Shown piece after piece: positions 40,334-45,327 of a stretch of DNA of 45,327 bases. Origin of the DNA: DATLYF01 sp035575095. GTDB taxonomy: Bacteria; Pseudomonadota; Gammaproteobacteria; Competibacterales; Competibacteraceae. The stretch lies in the NCBI GenBank assembly GCA_035575095.1, contig DATLYF010000033.1:1-45327 (forward strand), in the 5' to 3' direction. The position numbers and the translations under genes were made by a program. The notes beneath the pieces are model-generated. The model did not search any database. It was not told where the DNA came from and saw only the letters and a program-made list of their open reading frames with translations. Positions within the stretch are counted from its first letter, which is position 1, and each line of letters starts with the position of its first letter.

Positions 40334-40387
40334 ATGAACGCCTTTCTCCGTCTCCACAGCCTGAACCTACGACTACTACGCCGCTAA
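40334..40387 (+). CDS. leuL: Leucine-rich leader peptide of leuA
   Basis: A 17-codon frame, MNAFLRLHSLNLRLLRR, sits in the leuA leader. Six of 17 residues are Leu, and three of the last four Leu codons are CTA, a codon rarely used in the neighbouring high-G+C genes. AAGGTG at 40321-40326 is a plausible ribosome-binding site. The stop TAA is followed within ten bases by hairpins. This is the layout of a ribosome-mediated attenuator sensing charged tRNA(Leu). It is too short for homology-based proof. Confidence 0.75.
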   Translation: MNAFLRLHSLNLRLLRR

Positions 40388-40396
40388 AGGCGTGGT

Positions 40397-40539
40397 GGGC
40401 GCACGGCGCCCTGGTCGGTTCCGGTGTGGCAGGCGCGATATGAATCCTCAGCAACGAAATCCCTCTCCTGATGACCTCTCCCGGCGGTGGACGGGGCTGC
40501 GACTAGGCGGCGGTCGCCGGGCCTAGCGGCTGCCCGGCG
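40397..40539 (+). promoter_or_regulatory. leuA attenuator with competing hairpins
   Basis: Three structures are visible. GGGCGC (40397-40402) pairs with GCGCCC (40406-40411) just after the leader stop. CGCCGGGC (40515-40522) pairs perfectly with GCCCGGCG (40532-40539) around a nine-base loop. The same CGCCGGG (40515-40521) can pair instead with CCCGGCG (40480-40486). Mutually exclusive pairing of this kind fits antiterminator versus terminator. No T-run follows the last hairpin, so the termination mechanism is unclear. No gene besides the leader is seen between 40300 and 40605. Confidence 0.5.
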
Positions 40540-40605
40540 GCCGGATCGATGCGCGCCGTGACCCGTTGCAGGCACGTTTTGCAGATTCAGTCAGGAGATC
40601 GTTTC

Positions 40606-42312
40606 ATGCTCGAGAATCCCGCCACCAAGTACCGTCCCTTCGCCCCGGTCCACCTCCCCGACCGGCAATGGCCCAGCCGCGTCATCACCCGACCGCCGCT
40701 GTGGTGCAGCGTCGATCTGCGCGACGGCAACCAGGCGCTGATCGAGCCCATGGGCCCGGAGCGCAAGCGCCGCTTCTTCGACCTGCTGGTGCGCATCGGC
40801 TTCAAGGAGATCGAGGTGGGTTTCCCCTCGGCCTCGCAGACCGATTTCGACTTCGTGCGCGAGCTGATCGAGCACGACCTCATCCCCGAGGACGTCACCA
40901 TTCAGGTGCTGACCCAGGCCCGCGAGCATCTCATCGAGCGCACCTTCGAGGCGCTCGCCGGCGCGCGCCGCGCCATCGTCCACGTCTACAACGCCACCGC
41001 CCCGCTGTTCCGCCGCGTGGTGTTCGACGTCGACCAGGCCGGCTGCATCGACATCGCCGTGAGCGCGGCGCGGCAGATCAAGGCTCTGGCCGAAGCCCGT
41101 CCCGAGACCGAGTGGGTGTTTCAGTACTCGCCGGAGCTGTTCACCAGCACCGAGCTGGAATTCTCCAAGGCGATCTGCGAGGCGGTGATGGCGGTCTACC
41201 AGCCCACCCCGCAGCGCAAGCTGATCCTCAACCTGCCGGCCACGGTGGAGGTGGCCACGCCCAACGTCTACGCCGACCAGATCGAGTGGTTCTGCCGCAA
41301 TATCCGCAACCGCGACAGCGTCATCATCAGCCTGCATCCGCACAACGATCGCGGCACCGGCGTGGCAGCAGCGGAGCTGGGGCTGATGGCCGGCGCCGAC
41401 CGCATCGAGGGCACGCTGTTCGGCAACGGCGAGCGCACCGGCAACGTCGACATCGTCACCCTGGCGCTCAACCTGTATACCCAGGGCGTACACCCGGGGC
41501 TGGACTTCTCCAACATCAACCCGATCATGCGTGAGGTGGAGTACTGCAATCAGCTCCCGGTGCACCCGCGCCATCCCTATGCCGGCGAGCTGGTGTTCAC
41601 CGCCTTCTCCGGCTCCCACCAGGACGCCATCAAGAAGGGTTTCGCCGCGCGCAAGGCCGACTCGGACGGTATCTGGGAAATGCCCTATCTGCCCATCGAT
41701 CCGGCCGATGTCGGCCGCAGCTACGAGGCGGTGATCCGCGTCAACAGCCAGTCCGGCAAGGGCGGCATCGCCTATCTGCTGGAGCAGGACCATGGCATCG
41801 AGCTGCCGCGGCGCATGCAGATCGAGTTCAGCCAGGTGGTGCAGGCCATCGCCGACGAGACCGGCAAGGAACTCAGCTCCGCCGACCTGTGGCAGGCGTT
41901 CCGCCAGGAGTACCTGGAGCCGGCCCAGCCCTACGCCCTGATCGAGGAGCGCACCAGCCAGGACGGTCCCCATGGCCCAGTGCGCATCGTCGCCACCTTG
42001 CACGAAGGCGGCCACGAGCGCCTGGTGGCGGGCAAGGGCAACGGTCCCATCGCCGCCTTTGTCGATGCGCTGCGCAATCATTGCGGCTTGCCGCTGGAGG
42101 TGGTGGATTACCACGAGCACTCCGCCCGCCGCGGCGCCGATTCGCCGGCGCTGGCCTATGTCGAGCTGCGCGTGGGGGAGAGCGTACTGTTCGGTGCCGG
42201 CATGGACGAGAGCATCGTCAACGCCTCCCTCAAGGCGGTGCTGAGTGCGCTCAACCGGGCGGCGCGGCAGGGGCTGCCGGCCGCTGCCGAGGGACGGCGG
42301 GCGTCGGCTTGA
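40606..42312 (+). CDS. leuA: 2-isopropylmalate synthase, long (type 2) form
   Basis: LeuA condenses 2-ketoisovalerate with acetyl-CoA, the first committed step of leucine synthesis. The ATG at 40606 follows AGGAG and gives 568 residues, the long form also found in Pseudomonas and actinobacteria. The N-terminal HMGL-like barrel contains LWCSVDLRDGNQALIEPM, IEVGFPSASQTDFDFVREL and SLHPHNDRGTGVAAAELGLM. The C-terminal leucine-binding domain (about 430-560) includes VELRVGESVLFGAGMDESIV. Other leu genes are not adjacent. Expression is probably controlled by the leader upstream and by leucine feedback. Confidence 0.96.
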   Translation: MLENPATKYRPFAPVHLPDRQWPSRVITRPPLWCSVDLRDGNQALIEPMGPERKRRFFDLLVRIGFKEIEVGFPSASQTDFDFVRELIEHDLIPEDVTIQVLTQAREHLIERTFEALAGARRAIVHVYNATAPLFRRVVFDVDQAGCIDIAVSAARQIKALAEARPETEWVFQYSPELFTSTELEFSKAICEAVMAVYQPTPQRKLILNLPATVEVATPNVYADQIEWFCRNIRNRDSVIISLHPHNDRGTGVAAAELGLMAGADRIEGTLFGNGERTGNVDIVTLALNLYTQGVHPGLDFSNINPIMREVEYCNQLPVHPRHPYAGELVFTAFSGSHQDAIKKGFAARKADSDGIWEMPYLPIDPADVGRSYEAVIRVNSQSGKGGIAYLLEQDHGIELPRRMQIEFSQVVQAIADETGKELSSADLWQAFRQEYLEPAQPYALIEERTSQDGPHGPVRIVATLHEGGHERLVAGKGNGPIAAFVDALRNHCGLPLEVVDYHEHSARRGADSPALAYVELRVGESVLFGAGMDESIVNASLKAVLSALNRAARQGLPAAAEGRRASA

Positions 42313-42329
42313 GACTCCTGATCAGGGCC

Positions 42330-42398
42330 CCCTCTCCCGCGTGCGGGCGCCCCAAGGGTGCGCACCACGGATGGAGCGCATCCGGACGGGGGTGAGGG
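42330..42398. repeat. Palindromic intergenic element downstream of leuA
   Basis: Imperfect outer arms, CCCTCTCCCGCGTG (42330-42343) and GACGGGGGTGAGGG (42385-42398), match at 11 of 14 paired positions. Inside, CGGATG (42368-42373) and CATCCG (42379-42384) form a second hairpin. It lies between convergent genes and may act as a bidirectional terminator or be a dispersed repeat. Confidence 0.5.
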
Positions 42399-42404
42399 CG
42401 TCAC

Positions 42405-42917
42405 TCATTGCCGTTTCCCGCTCAACGTCAGCACCAGATTCGCCGCCACGATCAGCCCCGCTCCGGCCAGCATCCACGCGCTCGGAATCTCCCGCCAGAA
42501 GGCGTAGCCGAACAGCATCGCCCAGATCAGGAGGTACTCCAGCGGTGCCACCGTGCTCAGCGTGCAGCGTTGATAGGCCAGCGAGCCCAGATAGTTGGCG
42601 CTGCCGCCGAGCAGGCCCATGGCAGCAAACAGTGCGAGATCGGTCAGGGTGGGCGGATGCCAGCCCCAGGCCAGGCCCAGCGCTCCGGCCAGGACCATGG
42701 TGATGTTGCGGTTCGGCGCCGCGCTGCGCCCACTGCCCCGCGCGCGCCAGAATAGCGGCAGCAGCGTGAGGCAGCCGAATAGGGAGCGGAAGAACACGAT
42801 CTGTGCCGTCGGATAGGCGCCGGTGAGGTGCTTGGCGATGGTGTCCATGACGGCGAACAGCAGGATGGACAGGCTGTAGAGCAGGGCGCCGAATGCAGGG
42901 GAGTGGGTAACAGGCAT
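42405..42917 (-). CDS. Shortened EamA/DMT transporter with internal deletion
   Basis: A 170-residue protein, little over half the usual family length. The N-terminal part (SLSILLFAVMDTIAKHLTGA, PTAQIVFFRSLFGCLTLLPL) corresponds to segments 1-2 of a DMT transporter. After about residue 75 it continues directly with what looks like segments 7-10 (LFAAMGLLGGSANYLGSLAY, STVAPLEYLLIWAMLFGYAF). About 110-120 residues covering segments 3-6 appear to be missing in frame. It may be nonfunctional, or act as a small dimerising transporter. No clear ribosome-binding site is seen. Confidence 0.75.
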   Translation of the reverse strand: MPVTHSPAFGALLYSLSILLFAVMDTIAKHLTGAYPTAQIVFFRSLFGCLTLLPLFWRARGSGRSAAPNRNITMVLAGALGLAWGWHPPTLTDLALFAAMGLLGGSANYLGSLAYQRCTLSTVAPLEYLLIWAMLFGYAFWREIPSAWMLAGAGLIVAANLVLTLSGKRQ

Positions 42918-42958
42918 GTCCAGACGGGCAAACGCGGCAAGGGCCAGCGCGCCACTCT

Positions 42959-42974
42959 AATCTAGAATCTAGAT
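42959..42974. repeat. CTAG-containing tandem repeat
   Basis: AATCTAGAATCTAGAT holds two copies of AATCTAG and is nearly palindromic around the central A. CTAG is rare in proteobacterial genomes. It lies between ureF and the shortened transporter, next to the hairpin at 42974-43013, and could be a binding site or recombination scar. Confidence 0.35.
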
Positions 42975-43013
42975 GTGGTGCCCGAGCCAGGGCCATGCGA
43001 ACCGGGCACCACA
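42974..43013 (-). terminator. 11-bp hairpin downstream of ureF
   Basis: TGTGGTGCCCG (42974-42984) and CGGGCACCACA (43003-43013) are exact inverted repeats around an 18-base loop. It starts seven bases after the ureF stop in the direction of transcription and is followed by the AT-richer CTAG repeat rather than a T-run. It probably ends the urt-ure transcript. Confidence 0.5.
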
Positions 43014-43020
43014 GGGCCAT

Positions 43021-43698
43021 TCACGAGCGGAACAGTCGGGAGTACTGGGTCTCGTGCAGGGCGCAGGCCAGACCGAGACCGGGTAGGCTGCCGGCGATCT
43101 CGTCGTCCGGCAGCGCCAGTCCGATCGCCACGGCTTCCAGGAGCGCCGGCTGCAGTGCCGTCAGCACCCGCTGGCCGGCGATCTGGCCGAGCGGCATGAG
43201 TTTGTTGGCGGCGGCCAGCTGATTCTCGCACCAGGCGCCGAGATAGCCGGTGGCGGCAACGGGCAGGGGGATGTTCCAGCGCACCGCGGCCAGGGCGAAC
43301 AGGGTGGCGAAGCATACCGGCTCGGCGCGACGCCAGGATGCGGCCCCAGCCATGTCCAGTTCCGCCAGCAGTCGCGCCAGGGCCGCGCCGAGCTGGCGTT
43401 CCTCCAGCCGCAGTTCGGCGGCCTCACGGCAGGCATAGAGCTGGGCAGTCCAGTCTTTTACCGTTCTTATGTCATCGTCTTGCCAGGCCCGATACAACCG
43501 CGCCAGCACCGGCACATCCAGCCACGCCAGCCCCTGAGTCAGCAGTCCCGCCAGCCACGCCCGCAGGCTGGCTTCGTCCCGCACCCAGCCGAATTCGACC
43601 GCGCTCTCCAGCCCCTGGGAATAGGCGTAGGCGCCCACCGGCAGGGCCGGGCTGGCGAGGCGCAGCAGGTTGAGCAGCGGTAAGCCCGCCTCAACCAT
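43021..43698 (-). CDS. ureF: Urease accessory protein UreF
   Basis: UreF joins UreD/UreH and UreG to load nickel into apo-urease. The ATG at 43698 overlaps the ureE stop by eight bases and gives 225 residues. LLRLASPALPVGAYAYSQGLE, then RRAEPVCFATLFALAAVRWN, LGAWCENQLAAANKLMPLGQ and the ending HETQYSRLFRS are diagnostic. ureG, which normally follows, is absent here: a hairpin and an unrelated transporter come next. Confidence 0.96.
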   Translation of the reverse strand: MVEAGLPLLNLLRLASPALPVGAYAYSQGLESAVEFGWVRDEASLRAWLAGLLTQGLAWLDVPVLARLYRAWQDDDIRTVKDWTAQLYACREAAELRLEERQLGAALARLLAELDMAGAASWRRAEPVCFATLFALAAVRWNIPLPVAATGYLGAWCENQLAAANKLMPLGQIAGQRVLTALQPALLEAVAIGLALPDDEIAGSLPGLGLACALHETQYSRLFRS

Positions 43699-44134
43699 GA
43701 TGATGCCCTGTGCCATACGCCCCGGCCTCAGGCTCGAACGGGGCCAGCTCGTGCTCGATGTACAGCCCGAGCTGGCGCACCAGTTCGTCCAGCACATGGT
43801 CCTGCGGATAACGCAGCCAGCCGTCGCCCAGTTGTACCGGCACGTGGCGGTTGCCCAGATGGTAGGCGGCGCGCACCAGGGTAAGCAGGTCGTCGGCATG
43901 GGCGATGGAAACGGCCTCGGCGGCGGCGCGCACCTCCACCACCCGGCCATCGGCGGCGCGCAGGCAATCGCCATCGCGCAGCACCGTGCCGCGCGGCAGG
44001 AACAGACCCACCGGGGTGCCATCATCCAGCCGAGTCAGCAAACGGCTCTTGCAGCGCGCCTCGAAGGGCAGGGTGAGGGTGGCCGCGGCCGAGGCGGCAG
44101 TGGCTAGGCGCTCCTGGATCGTGAGGGGGCTCAT
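43691..44134 (-). CDS. ureE: Urease accessory protein UreE
   Basis: UreE is the nickel chaperone that supplies the urease maturation complex. From ATG 44134 it has 147 residues: LTIQERL, TRLDDGTPVGLFLPRGTVLR, AYHLGNRHVPVQLGDGWLRY, and a short His-rich end GHHHG. The histidine in YHLGNRHVP is the usual metal-site region. A GTG at 44185, inside the end of urtE and preceded by AAGGAG with good spacing, is a real alternative start adding 17 residues. urtE lies 43 bases upstream of the chosen start. Confidence 0.94.
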   Translation of the reverse strand: MSPLTIQERLATAASAAATLTLPFEARCKSRLLTRLDDGTPVGLFLPRGTVLRDGDCLRAADGRVVEVRAAAEAVSIAHADDLLTLVRAAYHLGNRHVPVQLGDGWLRYPQDHVLDELVRQLGLYIEHELAPFEPEAGAYGTGHHHG

Positions 44135-44177
44135 CGGACTCGTGCGCTCTGCGCCCGCAGAGCAATGGTGGATCGGC

Positions 44178-44873
44178 TCAGACACTCAGATACTCCTTCA
44201 CCAGCCTGTCGTCCAGCATGCTCATCGCCCCTTCGGCTACCACACGGCCGCGTTCCATGAGGCAGAAGCGATCAGCGATGCGCCGGGCGAAGGGCAGCTT
44301 CTGCTCCACCAGCAGCACGGTCAGGCCGGCTGTACGGTTGAGCCGGTGGATGATCTCGCCGATCTCGTGGACGATGTTGGGCTGGATGCCCTCGGTGGGC
44401 TCATCGAGGAGCAACAGCCTAGGCTCCAGCACCAGGGCGCGGCCGATGGCGAGCTGCTGCTGCTGGCCGCCGGACAGGTCGCCGCCGCGGCGTTGGCGCA
44501 TCTCCTTGAGCACCGGGAACAGCTCGTAGATGAAGCCTGGGATGCTCTTGGCCCGGTTACGGCGGGCCGGTAGGCCGATACGCAGGTTCTCTTCGACGGT
44601 GAGCAGGGGAAAAATCTGCCGGCCCTGGGGCACATAGCCGATGCCCAATCCGGCGCGCCGCTCGGCAGCCAGCGGGACGAGGTCGCAAGCTTCGTACTCG
44701 ATACGTCCGGAGCGCACCGACAGCAGGCCCATGATGCACTGCAGCAGGGTGGTCTTGCCGACGCCGTTGCGGCCCATGAGACAGGTGCAACTGCCCTCGG
44801 GCACGCTCAGCTCCAGGTCCCACAGGGTGTGACTCTCACCGTAGTACTGGTTGAGCTGGTGGATGGTCAGCAT
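44178..44873 (-). CDS. urtE: Urea ABC transporter ATP-binding protein UrtE
   Basis: A 231-residue branched-chain-type ABC ATPase. Walker A is GRNGVGKTTLLQ, the signature is GGDLSGGQQQQLAIGRAL, and Walker B is LLLLDEPTEGIQPNIV. The stretch LNQYYGESHTLWDLEL at the N-terminus and EPTEGIQPNIVHEIGEII are typical of UrtE rather than LivF. It sits one base after urtD and directly before urease accessory genes, which supports urea as substrate. Confidence 0.93.
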   Translation of the reverse strand: MLTIHQLNQYYGESHTLWDLELSVPEGSCTCLMGRNGVGKTTLLQCIMGLLSVRSGRIEYEACDLVPLAAERRAGLGIGYVPQGRQIFPLLTVEENLRIGLPARRNRAKSIPGFIYELFPVLKEMRQRRGGDLSGGQQQQLAIGRALVLEPRLLLLDEPTEGIQPNIVHEIGEIIHRLNRTAGLTVLLVEQKLPFARRIADRFCLMERGRVVAEGAMSMLDDRLVKEYLSV

Positions 44874-44874
44874 G

Positions 44875-45327
44875 TCATTCCCCGAGATACACCTCGATCA
44901 CCCGCAGGTCGTTTTGCACCTCGTCCAGGCTGCCCTCGGCCAGCACGCGGCCTTGGTGCAACACGGTGACGCGGCGGGCGATGGCGCGCACGAAGGCCAT
45001 GTCGTGCTCGACCACCACCACCGAATGCGCGCCGGCCAAGGACGTGAGCAGCGCGGCGGTGCGCTCCACCTCGGCCGGGGTCATGCCCGCCACCGGCTCG
45101 TCCACCAGCAAGAGCAGCGGCTCCTGCATCAGCAGCATGCCGATCTCCAGCCACTGCTTCTGGCCGTGGGACAGGGCGCCGGCGCGCTGCCGCGGGCAGT
45201 CGGCCAGGCCGATCAGCTCCAGCGTCTGCTCGATGCGCTCGCGTTGCTCGCCGGTCAACCGTGCCCGCAGCGTGGACCACACCGTCTTGCGCCCGCGCAT
45301 GGCCAGCTCCAGATTTTCGAACACCGT
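44875..45327 (-). CDS. urtD: Urea ABC transporter ATP-binding protein UrtD (N-terminus outside window)
   Basis: About 150 C-terminal residues are present, open to the window edge. TVFENLELAMRGRKTVW is the Q-loop-adjacent region, the ABC signature appears as ALSHGQKQWLEIGMLLMQEP, Walker B as LLLLVDEPVAGMTPAEV, and VVVVEHDMAFVRAIARRVTV is the H-loop. The SHGQKQWLEIGM form and the following urtE point to UrtD. Walker A lies beyond the window; urtABC are expected upstream. Confidence 0.92.
   Translation of the reverse strand, partial: TVFENLELAMRGRKTVWSTLRARLTGEQRERIEQTLELIGLADCPRQRAGALSHGQKQWLEIGMLLMQEPLLLLVDEPVAGMTPAEVERTAALLTSLAGAHSVVVVEHDMAFVRAIARRVTVLHQGRVLAEGSLDEVQNDLRVIEVYLGE

Noticed and set aside
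39232..40335. 367-codon frame antisense to the 39412 transporter
   Set aside because: Gln/His/Pro-rich low-complexity translation typical of antisense frames; the plus-strand frame has clear EamA repeats.
40591..42120. 509-codon open frame antisense to leuA
   Set aside because: It is the reverse complement of the conserved leuA reading frame, with low-complexity composition and no family match.
1..45327. CRISPR arrays, tRNA or rRNA genes
   Set aside because: No regularly spaced direct repeats, cloverleaf-like sequences or rRNA motifs were recognised by eye; a tRNA scan and repeat finder would settle it.

Overview
The window is a gene-dense, high-G+C bacterial chromosome segment that looks gammaproteobacterial, possibly related to autotrophic sulfur-oxidizing Chromatiales (a betaproteobacterium is less likely). 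The reasons are gene order and one regulator. The order gatCAB, then divergent mreBCD-mrdA-rodA-mltB-rlpA-dacA-ybeD-lipB-lipA, and the order glyA-nrdR-rib-nusB, are proteobacterial. The GntR regulator is PdhR-like with a perfect PdhR-type operator next to it. A class I FBPase and a cytochrome c' relic fit an autotrophic or respiratory lifestyle, but this is inference. No rRNA, tRNA, CRISPR array, insertion sequence or integrase was recognised.

Layout. 1-3880: end of glyA, nrdR, then riboflavin genes ribD, ribBA (degenerate GTP cyclohydrolase half) and ribH, and nusB; riboflavin synthase ribE is not in the cluster. 4036-6467: universal stress protein, pdhR-like repressor, and fbp divergent from it. 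6535-9520: an 801-residue REC-REC-GGDEF-EAL protein with degenerate active sites, and ampD. 9507-11524 (minus): nitronate monooxygenase and a DMT transporter. 11578-17635: an accessory block of a giant exported cadherin/beta-helix protein with an internal IPTL-type sorting signal, three tandem tail-collar-domain proteins, a GNAT acetyltransferase, and two small DUF6916-like proteins, one with a Tat-like signal. This block is the best candidate for an undescribed system.

17836-29834 (all minus): tatD, lipoate synthesis (lipA, lipB, ybeD), and the cell-shape/peptidoglycan set (dacA, rlpA, mltB, rodA, mrdA, mreD, mreC, mreB). 29958-33229: gatCAB for transamidation of misacylated tRNAs. 33279-38609: a tightly packed run hslO, a membrane protein, mpl, ubiX, a LON-domain protein, an alpha/beta hydrolase and an rluE-type pseudouridine synthase. 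38650-39164: a cytochrome c' pseudogene with a nonsense codon and a frameshift. 39412-42312: a DMT transporter, then leuA preceded by a Leu-rich leader peptide and competing hairpins (attenuator). 42405-45327 (minus): an internally shortened DMT transporter, ureF, ureE, urtE and partial urtD.

How it works together: AmpD and Mpl recycle peptidoglycan fragments released by enzymes such as MltB and RlpA, while MreBCD, PBP2 and RodA direct lateral wall synthesis. UrtDE import urea, and UreE/UreF help mature urease. PdhR may link pyruvate status to its own gene and perhaps to the divergent fbp.
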